From: Anaerolineales bacterium UBA4823
GTDB taxonomy: Bacteria; Chloroflexota; Anaerolineae; Anaerolineales; UBA4823
Direction of reading: 5' to 3'
Length of the DNA stretch: 8,734 bases
Assembly: GCA_002402275.1 (NCBI GenBank)
Contig: DHFN01000070.1
Location: 1-8,734 of the forward strand
A model generated the notes under the pieces. That model made no database searches. It was not told the DNA's origin and saw nothing but the letters and a program-made list of their open reading frames with translations. The position numbers and the translations under genes were made by a program. This document shows positions 1-7,302 of the stretch, in pieces (position 1 is the stretch's first letter; every line of letters begins with the position of its first letter).

Positions 1-327
1 GGAATGGTGGACTTATTCAACCGCTATGGGATTCATGCTCGTTGGAGATGTTTCATTCCATTTTCCTATCTCCAGGAAAACCTGGAGAGAGAGAAAATCC
101 TTTTACCAGTAATTGCATCCTTACATCCTTTTTGGGCGCATATCATGATTTTAATTGCACTACACCCGATCAAAGGATGTGGTTTCGCAAATACTCAATT
201 TGCAAATCACGAAATTTATTGGGTCCCTCTGCAGCAATTCCGCCAGCAATGGAGGTTGACATTAAATTGCGTCATTGAGGTACATTCATTTTCATTCCCC
301 AGCTGCAACAGCCACATTGGTTTCTAA
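1..327 (+). CDS. Probable C39-like (papain-fold) peptidase, 3' end only
   Basis: This frame is open from the first base to a TAA at 325-327, giving 108 residues; the gene starts outside the window. The translated end resembles the C-terminal half of bacterial C39-like peptidases. A 'Y-G-I-x-A' helix region (residues 9-13) is followed by a 'LLPVIASLHP' strand (34-43). Next comes a 'WAHIMILIAL' strand (45-54) whose H47 fits the catalytic His, then 'GFANTQF' (61-67) where N64 fits the Asn/Asp of the usual 'NDP' motif. 'FRQQW' (80-84) and a closing 'CVIEV' strand complete the pattern. The catalytic Cys would lie upstream, out of view. The gene runs tail-to-tail into lepB and overlaps its last 36 bp, so the final 12 or so residues are antisense to lepB. 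A second plus-strand frame is also open to 278 but shows no family pattern. Assignment is by motif reading only, so the function is tentative. Confidence 0.45.
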   Translation, partial: GMVDLFNRYGIHARWRCFIPFSYLQENLEREKILLPVIASLHPFWAHIMILIALHPIKGCGFANTQFANHEIYWVPLQQFRQQWRLTLNCVIEVHSFSFPSCNSHIGF

Positions 328-903
328 AACCTTCCAGGCATCCGGGGGCCAATAGACCACCAAGGCTTTCCCAATTACATTTTCAAGTGGCACCATTCCC
401 CAACTATGCGAATCAGAGGAGCGATTTCGATTATCTCCTAAAACAAATAGGGAATCAGAAGGAACTATCCATGTGCCATCATAATCCGGAGAAGCAGCAA
501 TATAGGGTTCAATGAGCATTTGGTCGTTAACATATACTTTCCCGCCCGTTATTCTTACCGTATCACTTGGCAAACCAATCACTCTTTTTATATAAGGTTC
601 TCTTTGGGGGTCAGGAGGGTAATGAAAAATAATAATATCCCCACGAGTGGGTGTTCCTAATTTATAAGCCAGGCGATTTACGATTACATAATAGCCCGCT
701 TTCAAAGTAGGTTGCATACTGATCGATTCCACTTTAATCCGAGCTGAAACCGCATTGATCCCGAAGTAAAGCACCAATGACAAAAGAATTGTTTCGACAA
801 TATCCAATAGGGTTTGGCGAAAATTCTTTTTATTGGATTCGCCCTCTGATAAAGGAAGTTCGGGTTGAGTTTCTGAACGTAAATTATCCATACCGTTAAT
901 CAT
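292..903 (-). CDS. lepB: Signal peptidase I
   Basis: Membrane-bound serine protease of family S26 that removes signal peptides from secreted proteins on the outer face of the cytoplasmic membrane. The 203-residue product has a polar cytoplasmic N-terminus (1-28) and one membrane helix at about 32-52. It carries the S26 boxes in order: 'SISMQPTL' with nucleophile S62, 'RGDIIIF' at 87-93, 'YIKRVIGLPSD' with general-base K106, and 'GDNRNRSSDSHSWG' at 156-169. Both catalytic residues are present. Length and the single membrane helix fit the short Gram-positive/Chloroflexi type rather than the two-helix E. coli enzyme. The start is ATG at 903; a second ATG at 891 is possible, and neither has a strong ribosome binding site (only TTGAG just before 903). 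It is separated from mog by 216 bp holding its own promoter, so it is probably transcribed independently. Its 3' end overlaps the convergent peptidase gene. Confidence 0.95.
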   Translation of the reverse strand: MINGMDNLRSETQPELPLSEGESNKKNFRQTLLDIVETILLSLVLYFGINAVSARIKVESISMQPTLKAGYYVIVNRLAYKLGTPTRGDIIIFHYPPDPQREPYIKRVIGLPSDTVRITGGKVYVNDQMLIEPYIAASPDYDGTWIVPSDSLFVLGDNRNRSSDSHSWGMVPLENVIGKALVVYWPPDAWKVLETNVAVAAGE

Positions 904-1004
904 GTCTCAAGAATAAATTCATTTGAAAAACTATCATAATCCATTCGTTCATATCTAATCTAATTCCTAAATTCATAATTTTGGATGAAATCCATTCCTT
1001 ATAG

Positions 1005-1032
1005 ATTATAAGACTGAATTTTATCATTTCAA
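1005..1032 (-). promoter_or_regulatory. Sigma-70-type promoter for lepB
   Basis: Read on the minus strand, TTGAAA (1027-1032) is followed after exactly 16 bp by a perfect TATAAT (1005-1010). The predicted transcription start is near 998, leaving a leader of about 95 nt before the lepB ATG. An AT-only tract just upstream (1048-1072) contains two copies of TATTAATA as an inverted repeat separated by 9 bp. It lies about 16-40 bp beyond the -35 box, where an UP element would lie. I see nothing else in the 216-bp gap between lepB and mog, and no convincing terminator for mog. Confidence 0.7.
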
Positions 1033-1119
1033 TGGGTAATGAAGCAGTATTAATAAAATTTTTATATTAATAGTGATGTCGAAAATTCCCCGTATTTATC
1101 CGGTACCATAAAATTTGCA

Positions 1120-1626
1120 TTATACAAAAGTTGAAAACTTATGCCCTTTTTCTGCATTTTCATCCTCATGAAGCAACTGGACAGCATGAGGCAGCGCAGA
1201 ATAAATAACCTCAAACCCTTCCAATGCTCCTTTTGGGTTGCCAGGTAAATTGATGATGATGGTGCGTTTCCGGATTCCTGCGGTTGCCCGAGACAACATG
1301 GCATGCGGAGTGATTTTCAGACTCTCCGACCGAATTGCCTCGGCGATTCCTGGCGCAGGCTTTTCGATGACAGCTTGGGTTGCCTCTGGAGTGACATCCC
1401 GCGGGCTAAAACCAGTTCCACCGCAAGTTAAAATGACATCCATTTGAACTGAATCGGCCCATTCGGTCAATACAGCGATAATTTTAACTAAGTCATCTGG
1501 AACAATTAATTGGCGGACGATCTCACCGCCATTCCGGATAATTCTCTCGGCTAAGCGCGGCCCACTGAGGTCTTCCAGTTCACCTTTCGCAGAACGATCC
1601 GAAATAGTGAGTATCCCAAATTTCAT
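1120..1626 (-). CDS. mog: Molybdopterin adenylyltransferase (MogA/MoaB family)
   Basis: Molybdenum cofactor enzyme that adenylylates molybdopterin before metal insertion. The 168-residue product shows the family signatures. An N-terminal 'ILTISDRSAKGE' (5-16) is followed by 'VPDD' (42-45), whose D44 matches the conserved acidic residue of MogA. 'TCGGTGFSPRDVTPEAT' (67-83) carries D77 in the position of the second catalytic Asp. 'INLPGNPKGA' (125-134) completes the nucleotide/pterin-binding loop. The 'SPRDVTPEAT' form favours MogA over the more divergent MoaB, though the two are hard to separate without an alignment. The ATG lies one base after the GNAT stop codon (TAA-T-ATG), implying translational coupling. 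It is the last gene of the cluster; the next gene, lepB, has its own promoter. No other molybdenum cofactor gene is in the window, so the link with the proteostasis genes upstream is unexplained. Confidence 0.9.
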   Translation of the reverse strand: MKFGILTISDRSAKGELEDLSGPRLAERIIRNGGEIVRQLIVPDDLVKIIAVLTEWADSVQMDVILTCGGTGFSPRDVTPEATQAVIEKPAPGIAEAIRSESLKITPHAMLSRATAGIRKRTIIINLPGNPKGALEGFEVIYSALPHAVQLLHEDENAEKGHKFSTFV

Positions 1627-1627
1627 A

Positions 1628-2065
1628 TTAACTCAAATTCTTTGCGTAAGTCAGGATATCCATACATTCCCATCCTCTTTTTTCATAATATTGACGAGCT
1701 TCCGTGTTATCCCGGGTAACAAGCAAGTAAACCCGTAAGCAGCCTTTTGCACGCAGCCGATTTTCCAATTCATCCATCAAAGCACTGGCGATTCCTTGAT
1801 GTCGGTAATTTTGTTGAACAGCAAGATGATAAACCAATCCACGCCGCCCATCAAATCCACCCAGAACTGTCCCAATGATTTTCTGGTCTTTTTCTGCAAT
1901 CAAAAATAAATTGGAATCAAAATCAACTTTTTTCTTGATCTCTTCCAAGGTATCCGATTGTCCAAGGTGGATACCCTCGCCGGCGTGTTTCCATAGCTCT
2001 GTTACTTCTGAATAGTCATCGGGAAACTGAAAGTCGCGGATTATTACTTGTAGGTTATTCTTCAT
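1628..2065 (-). CDS. GNAT-family N-acetyltransferase
   Basis: Predicted acetyl-CoA-dependent acyltransferase of 145 residues, a complete single GNAT domain. Visible elements are an N-terminal 'VIIRDFQFPDD' strand (7-17) and a central 'FLIAEKDQKIIGTVLGGFDG' hairpin (54-73). The acetyl-CoA loop is 'HLAVQQNYRHQGIA' (80-93), with the R/Q-x-x-G-x-A pattern at R88-HQGIA. The closing 'NTEARQYYEKRGW' motif is typical of family members that modify proteins or small molecules. The frame is open further upstream to an ATG at 2119, but those extra 18 residues lie inside the PHP gene and precede the domain. I therefore chose the ATG at 2065, preceded by GGGAAAG and overlapping the PHP stop by 11 bp. The substrate cannot be read from the sequence. 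The next ATG (mog) follows the stop by one base. Confidence 0.85.
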   Translation of the reverse strand: MKNNLQVIIRDFQFPDDYSEVTELWKHAGEGIHLGQSDTLEEIKKKVDFDSNLFLIAEKDQKIIGTVLGGFDGRRGLVYHLAVQQNYRHQGIASALMDELENRLRAKGCLRVYLLVTRDNTEARQYYEKRGWECMDILTYAKNLS

Positions 2066-3800
2066 CTTTCCCAACCAGCTTACGCCATTGTCCATGAATT
2101 CCATCATCGGTGACGCCAAAAAACCACCTCAAACCTTGGTGGGTCCTCGTGACTAAATCATAGCGCTGATGGTTCACTTTTCCGTGTTTATGAAGCAAAC
2201 CCAAGTTACCTTGCCAAATAATTTGGGCTTGATTGATATCACAAGGAATTTTAGAGTAAGCTGCAATTGCATACTGCCATAATCTGCGAGCAGATTTCTC
2301 AGTTACATTTTGAACCACATTGCCATTCCGCAAATCCCGCATAGTATATACTTTTTGATCCCCTCGTTCATCTACCGAGACAATTTCCACTCCGGTCTTG
2401 GGGGGCAATTCATCTTCTTCGAGTTGTAGAGGTACTATATCTGGTGGAGCAATTGAGGTGATTTTTTCCTGATCTTCCGCCACTTTTTTATCGAGCTGCA
2501 AACCCCGTTTCACCAGATTGACAATTTCATCTCTCACCGCCAAACCCGTCTCTGCTTCAAAGCGGACATAGATTTTATTTTCATCAATTGCGTAAGGTGG
2601 ATCGGTTCCCCTTGGGATTGATATTCGAATAATTTTCTTCCCCCCGGTTTCTATGATATCCAGTGTGCAATTGACCGGAGGGCTGATTCTCTTTGCAATT
2701 TCACGTTCCAAAACCTGGAGCGAATGTTCACTATCCTGCACTCCCAGAATAGGTTTGCGGGGGTCGCGGCTTACACCAATATAAATCGTTCCGCCATTGG
2801 TATTTGCAAACGCGCAAATATCCGCCAAAATATTGTTCAACCGCCCACCGCGCGTCTCCATGTTCTCATGGAAATCCTGAATGATATTAGCACCTTCTTC
2901 TTGGGCAGACCGGATAAACTCGTAAATGGGTTCTTCGCTATAGCGATGTGGGCGGGATCGGGCAAAATCATTGCTCTCGAAAAAATCTAATAATGCCTCA
3001 AAACTCAATTCGGGCAATAACACTTCGGTCGGACGATCCCCAACCCCTAACTGTTTCTTGCGTTGAGGATCAGCTAAGATACGATGAGAATCTGATCCTT
3101 GAATACAATGCATCCGGCGCGGATATTCTGGTTTGCTACCGTTGAAAAATGCTGCAGTCGAATTACGCCCTTTGTTTTCCAAATCCGTAACCTCTAAAGC
3201 ATGCAGGTAAGAATCTTGAGTATAGGCTATTTTTGTTTGTCCTCCAAGGGGAAAACCGCGCATAGCCACTCCGTTAGAGGAATTAGCATGAGCAGCAATC
3301 ACTATTCCGCCCGCCTCATGAATCAAACGGTATGCACTAAGTACATCAGTGGTAGCACCAACCGTTGCTGATCCAATATCCAATTGTTCTGATGGGATCC
3401 GTAGGTTAAGTAATAAATGTTCGATTTCACGGGGTGACTTATCCGGAGAAAAGATGCCTAGGATATGAAATCCAAATGTGGCAGTAAATTCAAAACCAGG
3501 GAATATTAAAAGTTTTTCCTTTAAACGCCGATATTCTTTTAATTGATCTTTTTCTTCGGGCATCAACCGGTTAAGTTTTTCTAAGAGTTCAAGTTGCTGA
3601 ATCTCTTCCCGCATCTTCCGGTATCCCGCAATGGTGTTATGGTCTGTGAAGGAGATAGCGTCCAATCCACGTTCTTCAGCCCGTTGGAGAATCTCTAAAA
3701 AGGTAATTTCGGGCTGCTGAAAATCACTGGATGCAGGTGTATGAAGATGTAAATCCATTATATACCAGGACATCGTAACATTGGTTTTCTTTTTATTCAC
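2055..3800 (-). CDS. PHP-domain phosphoesterase fused to AlbA_2 (Schlafen-like) domain
   Basis: A 581-residue predicted cytoplasmic protein in three parts. Residues 14-285 form a PHP phosphoesterase domain. All the usual metal-ligand positions are seen: H18 and H20 in 'MDLHLHT', D26, D53-H54 in 'FTDHN', E104 in 'GFEFT', H112, H171 in 'AAHANSSNG', and D237/H239 in 'GSDSH'. An active di- or trinuclear metal centre is likely. A charged, probably helical stretch (61-97) is inserted between the second and third ligand motifs. Residues about 294-433 match the Schlafen AlbA_2 domain: 'ETRG' (315-318), 'FANTNGGTIYIGV' (331-343), 'IYVRFEAETGLA' (410-421). This domain is often linked to nucleic-acid binding. 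Residues 434-581 are an acidic linker plus a Trp-rich domain I do not recognise. The start is GTG at 3800, 5 bp after the response-regulator stop, with AAGAG about 10 nt upstream; ATG at 3773 is an alternative. A nucleic-acid phosphoesterase is inferred; the substrate is unknown. Confidence 0.85.
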   Translation of the reverse strand: MNKKKTNVTMSWYIMDLHLHTPASSDFQQPEITFLEILQRAEERGLDAISFTDHNTIAGYRKMREEIQQLELLEKLNRLMPEEKDQLKEYRRLKEKLLIFPGFEFTATFGFHILGIFSPDKSPREIEHLLLNLRIPSEQLDIGSATVGATTDVLSAYRLIHEAGGIVIAAHANSSNGVAMRGFPLGGQTKIAYTQDSYLHALEVTDLENKGRNSTAAFFNGSKPEYPRRMHCIQGSDSHRILADPQRKKQLGVGDRPTEVLLPELSFEALLDFFESNDFARSRPHRYSEEPIYEFIRSAQEEGANIIQDFHENMETRGGRLNNILADICAFANTNGGTIYIGVSRDPRKPILGVQDSEHSLQVLEREIAKRISPPVNCTLDIIETGGKKIIRISIPRGTDPPYAIDENKIYVRFEAETGLAVRDEIVNLVKRGLQLDKKVAEDQEKITSIAPPDIVPLQLEEDELPPKTGVEIVSVDERGDQKVYTMRDLRNGNVVQNVTEKSARRLWQYAIAAYSKIPCDINQAQIIWQGNLGLLHKHGKVNHQRYDLVTRTHQGLRWFFGVTDDGIHGQWRKLVGKDEE

Positions 3801-3805
3801 TGGAT

Positions 3806-4180
3806 TTACACTCTTTCTAAGAGATGATTTATTTTCATGATCAGTTCATCAGGCATATAAGGTTTCAGTAAAAACCCATCGGCACCGTGCTGAAGGCATT
3901 CTTCCTCAACTGCCATACCTGAGGACATCAAAACTTTTGTCTGACTGCATTCATCTTGCTGTTTGAGTTTCTCGATAAAATTAAAGCTTCCTTTTCCATT
4001 AATAAAAACATCTGTAATCACTAGATCGGGGTGTTGAAGCTTAACCTTCTTCAGGGTTTGATCTTCGGGTTCAATACTGTCTAAGCTTACTATCTGAAAT
4101 CCTTCCATTTCCAAAAGCGCACTCATCAATTGACGAATAGGATGGTCATCTTCTATGATTATCACACGCTGTCCTATCAT
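3806..4180 (-). CDS. Single-domain response regulator (CheY-like receiver)
   Basis: A stand-alone receiver domain of 124 residues with no output domain. The acidic pair is D11-D12 in 'IIIEDDHP', the phospho-acceptor is D57 in 'LVITDVF', the switch hydroxyl is S86 or S87 in 'VLMSSGM', and the conserved Lys-Pro is K106-P107 followed by Y108. The whole phosphorylation apparatus is present, so the protein should be functional as a phospho-switch acting through partner binding. No histidine kinase is in the window, making it an orphan here. The ATG lies 6 bp after the lon stop; the sequence TAGATAGAG, which includes that stop codon, supplies the ribosome binding site. The PHP gene begins 5 bp after its own stop. 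This tight packing suggests co-production with Lon and the PHP protein, but the signal it carries cannot be told. Confidence 0.93.
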   Translation of the reverse strand: MIGQRVIIIEDDHPIRQLMSALLEMEGFQIVSLDSIEPEDQTLKKVKLQHPDLVITDVFINGKGSFNFIEKLKQQDECSQTKVLMSSGMAVEEECLQHGADGFLLKPYMPDELIMKINHLLERV

Positions 4181-4186
4181 CTCTAT

Positions 4187-6796
4187 CTAGTCCATTGCAG
4201 GTTGCGGAGTTATCTTTTTTGCTGGTTTCCGCTTTGGCTTTTCTGTGGCTAGTTTGAGTTTGGCTTGCTTTTCAGGTTCTAAAGCTGCATTTAGGACATC
4301 CTCGATCGTATTGGCAAAGATAAAATTCATTTCTTTGCGCACCTCTTCGGGTAAATCATCTAAATCGGGTTTGTTCTTAGTTGGCAGGATAATCGTTTTC
4401 AATCCAGAGCGGTGAGCTGCTAAAACTTTCTCCTTGATTCCTCCCACCGGTAAAACCTGACCGCGCAGAGTAATTTCACCAGTCATCCCCACCTCGCTCT
4501 TGACCGGACGCTGAGAGATCAGGGAAACCAAAGCCGTTGCTATGGTTACCCCAGCAGAAGGTCCATCCTTAGGTTGAGCACCAGCTGGAATATGCAAATG
4601 AATATCCGACTTGTCGAAAAATTTTGAATCTAAACCTAATTCTGCTGCCCGAGAACGGACATAAGAAAGTGCTGCCCGTGCTGATTCTTGCATCACATTG
4701 CCCAAAGACCCAGTTAATTGAAATCCTTTTGAGCCAGGCATGCTGGTGGCTTCAATAAAGAGTATATCTCCCCCTGCCGGAGTCCAGGCTAAACCGGTTG
4801 CAACTCCCGGAATAGAGGTTCGCTCGGCAATTTCTTCAGTGCTGAAATATTGTTCTCGCCCCAGGAATTCTTTTACGACCTCCGGGGTGACTTCAACCTG
4901 GTCTGTCTTTCCTTCGGCGATCTTAGTGACCACTTTCCGACACACAGCTCCAATTTCTCGCTCGAGATTTCGGACACCCGCTTCCCGTGTATACGATCGA
5001 ATAATTTTTTCTAGTGCTTCATCAGTGAATTTAATTTCACTTTCCCGCAATCCATTTTCTTTGATTTGGCGCGGGATTAAGTAATTCCGAGCGATAGCCA
5101 TTTTTTCTCGTTCTGTATATCCAGAAATGTGGATTACTTCCATGCGATCCAAAAGTGGTCCTGGAATGGTCTCAAGAGTATTGGCGGTTGTAATAAACAT
5201 TACCTGGGAAAGGTCGAACGGTACTTCTATATAATTATCCCGAAACTCCTGATTTTGCTCCGGGTCAAGGACTTCCAATAAAGCGGATGCAGGATCGCCA
5301 TGAAAGTCAAACACTAATTTATCCACTTCGTCTAACATGAAAACCGGGTTACGCGATTCTATTCGTCTCAAAGCTTGAATAATCCGCCCTGGCAAAGCAC
5401 CAATATAGGTGCGCCGATGACCGCGAATCTCAGCTTCATCGCGAATACCCCCTAATGAGATCCGAATAAATTTACGTCCCATGGCATGGGCAATTGAACG
5501 ACCTAAGGAGGTTTTCCCAACTCCTGGCGGTCCGATAAAACATAAAATAACGCCTTCACGAACTCTACGAATGCTATCTTCTTCTTCAAGAATTTCAGCA
5601 CTCCGTTCCAGACGTAGTTTTCGGACCGCGAGATATTCTAAAATTCTTTCTTTGACGTCCTCTAATCCATAATGATCCTGATCAAGCACTTGCCGAGCAT
5701 GGGCAATATCCAGGTTGTCTGAAGAGGTAATAGACCAGGGTAAACTGACTAACCAATCCAAATAGGTGCGAATAACCCCATACTCTGCTGCACTAGTGGG
5801 CAAACGGGATAAACGGTCTAATTCCTGTAAGGCTTGCTTTTCTGCTTCTTCCGGCATTTTAGCCGCTGCTATTTTTTTGCGAAATTCCTCTACCTCTGCT
5901 TGTTGTTCATCAGCTTCGCCTAATTCTTTTTGGATTGCTTTTAATTGCTCGCGTAGAAAATACTCCCGCTGGACTTTCTCGATTTCAGTACGAGCTTCAT
6001 TTTGTATCTTTTGTCCAATCTCTAAAACTTCGATTTCGTGTGCTAAAATGCCCGCTAATTTGAGTAATTTTTGGGAAACAGAATCAATTTCCAAAAGTTC
6101 CTGAGCATCCGCTAATTCCATCCGTTGAAAATTCGCAATGGTATAGACGATTTGTAAGGGGTCTTCAAGGGAAAGCACAGCGGCAACCAATTCTCTAGGG
6201 ATAGACGGGATCATTTCAGCAATATGTTCAAATTGGCTGCGGGCACTGCGAGCCAATGCTTCAATTTCGGTTCCTTCTTCTACTGTTTCCGGAATGAGCT
6301 CGACTTTTGCTTTCAGGTAGGGCTCGGTTTGAATATACTCAACAATTCGGTAGCGCGCAATTCCTTGCACCACTAAGCGGATTGTCCCATCCGGAGCTCG
6401 AAATAAGCGGTGTACCAATGCAGCAGTTCCAATACTATATAAATCCTCTGGGTTAGGTTGTTCTAATTCTGGATTTTTGGATGTGATTAACCCAATCATT
6501 TTTTGATCACCAGTTACAACTTCATCCACTAAATGGATTGAACGCTGTTGACCAATCGTAAGAGGAACGACTACCTGTGGATAGACTACCAGCCCTCTTA
6601 ATGGTAGGATCGGTAATACATCCGGGATAGCCGAACCTGGTTCTTCTTTTTCTCCTAACACTTCTGAATTGGCATCTTGTTTATTGATAATTTCAGGAGT
6701 AAGGGTTCTTAATAACATTTGTTCTAATGACAACTCTGTCGTATCATCATCGTCAAAGAATTCCCTCATATTCGTAATCCATCTCGTTGCAGACAT
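4187..6796 (-). CDS. lon: ATP-dependent Lon protease (LonA type)
   Basis: Cytoplasmic hexameric AAA+ serine protease that unfolds and degrades damaged and regulatory proteins. The 869-residue product is complete. A LON substrate-binding domain starts near 'LPILPLRGLVVYP', and a helical coiled-coil region contains 'REYFLREQLKAIQKELGE'. The AAA+ module has Walker A 'GPPGVGKTS' (422-430) and Walker B 'MLDEVDK' with D489/E490. The C-terminal S16 protease domain has nucleophile S747 in 'KDGPSAGVT' and K790 in 'GGIKEK', separated by 43 residues as in E. coli S679/K722. It is longer than E. coli Lon (784) because of an acidic N-terminal extension ('FFDDDD' at 14-19) and a basic Lys/Pro-rich tail of about 20 residues. 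The ATG at 6796 is preceded by AAAGGA (6801-6806) with good spacing, favouring it over the ATG nine codons inside. It lies 49 bp behind hsp20 with no separate promoter seen, so it is probably co-transcribed and stress-induced. Confidence 0.98.
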   Translation of the reverse strand: MSATRWITNMREFFDDDDTTELSLEQMLLRTLTPEIINKQDANSEVLGEKEEPGSAIPDVLPILPLRGLVVYPQVVVPLTIGQQRSIHLVDEVVTGDQKMIGLITSKNPELEQPNPEDLYSIGTAALVHRLFRAPDGTIRLVVQGIARYRIVEYIQTEPYLKAKVELIPETVEEGTEIEALARSARSQFEHIAEMIPSIPRELVAAVLSLEDPLQIVYTIANFQRMELADAQELLEIDSVSQKLLKLAGILAHEIEVLEIGQKIQNEARTEIEKVQREYFLREQLKAIQKELGEADEQQAEVEEFRKKIAAAKMPEEAEKQALQELDRLSRLPTSAAEYGVIRTYLDWLVSLPWSITSSDNLDIAHARQVLDQDHYGLEDVKERILEYLAVRKLRLERSAEILEEEDSIRRVREGVILCFIGPPGVGKTSLGRSIAHAMGRKFIRISLGGIRDEAEIRGHRRTYIGALPGRIIQALRRIESRNPVFMLDEVDKLVFDFHGDPASALLEVLDPEQNQEFRDNYIEVPFDLSQVMFITTANTLETIPGPLLDRMEVIHISGYTEREKMAIARNYLIPRQIKENGLRESEIKFTDEALEKIIRSYTREAGVRNLEREIGAVCRKVVTKIAEGKTDQVEVTPEVVKEFLGREQYFSTEEIAERTSIPGVATGLAWTPAGGDILFIEATSMPGSKGFQLTGSLGNVMQESARAALSYVRSRAAELGLDSKFFDKSDIHLHIPAGAQPKDGPSAGVTIATALVSLISQRPVKSEVGMTGEITLRGQVLPVGGIKEKVLAAHRSGLKTIILPTKNKPDLDDLPEEVRKEMNFIFANTIEDVLNAALEPEKQAKLKLATEKPKRKPAKKITPQPAMD

Positions 6797-6845
6797 AATT
6801 TCCTTTATCTTTTTCGATTATCGTATGACCTATGGTATGAATTTT

Positions 6846-7265
6846 TTATTCCTCTGGTAATTGGATGGAGACATGTTGAGGTTCTCGCCTCGGTAAGGTA
6901 ATTCTTAAAAAACCGGCTTGATAGACTGCCTCAATATGTTCAGAATCAATATTGAAAGGAAGGTCAACCTCTGACGCAAACTCCCCGAATGGAATCTCCA
7001 TTTGATGATAAGCCCGCCTTTCTGGAAAATCATAGCGCATGCCTCGGACAGATAATTTTTGCCCATCCAATAAAATGGTAAAATCATCTTCCTGCATCCC
7101 CGCAATCTCAATCCGAATAATTAATCCATTTTCTGTTTCAAAGACATCGGTTGGAGGACGCCAAACATGCAACCGTGAAGATAAATTCCAGCGCGACAGC
7201 TTATCCCCGGCATGCTGATATCCTTCGATGAAATATATCTGGGGTTTTGTGAAATTTGAACTCAT
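6846..7265 (-). CDS. hsp20: Small heat-shock protein, Hsp20/alpha-crystallin family
   Basis: ATP-independent holdase chaperone that binds unfolding proteins and keeps them available for refolding or degradation. The 139-residue product has a short variable N-terminus (1-34) and an alpha-crystallin domain at about 35-126. The domain begins 'WRPPTDVFETENG', contains 'IRIEIAGMQEDDF' (50-62) and 'LSVRGMR' (71-77), and ends with the family signature 'AVYQAGFLRITLP' (113-125; A-x4-G-F-L). The tail carries 'SIQL' (133-136), which may act as the I-x-I/L motif used in oligomer assembly. The ATG at 7265 has a strong ribosome binding site, GGAAGGTGA (7269-7277). It is the first gene of the minus-strand cluster, 49 bp ahead of lon, and its promoter overlaps a palindrome. 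The chaperone-protease pairing fits a shared role in handling damaged proteins. Confidence 0.95.
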   Translation of the reverse strand: MSSNFTKPQIYFIEGYQHAGDKLSRWNLSSRLHVWRPPTDVFETENGLIIRIEIAGMQEDDFTILLDGQKLSVRGMRYDFPERRAYHQMEIPFGEFASEVDLPFNIDSEHIEAVYQAGFLRITLPRREPQHVSIQLPEE

Positions 7266-7302
7266 CGCTCACCTTCCATTTTTAAAAAACAATAATAAAC
7301 CT

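Noticed and set aside
69..88. Perfect hairpin TCTCCAGG-AAAA-CCTGGAGA as a terminator
   Set aside because: It lies inside the probable peptidase gene, and neither strand has a T-run after it.
42..278. Second plus-strand open frame at the left edge (open from base 3 to 278)
   Set aside because: It is Cys-rich with no recognisable pattern, while the frame ending at 327 shows a C39-like strand, His and Asn arrangement. Both cannot be the main gene.
1048..1072. AT-only inverted repeat TATTAATA...TATTAATA as the mog terminator
   Set aside because: The stem has no GC pairs and no clear T-run follows; it is better seen as an AT-rich tract upstream of the lepB promoter.
1062..1304. 80-codon minus-strand ORF overlapping mog
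   Set aside because: It is a shifted-frame shadow of mog with no domain-like sequence.
2066..2119. Upstream ATG codons extending the GNAT protein by up to 18 residues
   Set aside because: The extra residues lie within the PHP gene and precede the GNAT fold; the ATG at 2065 has a better purine-rich leader.
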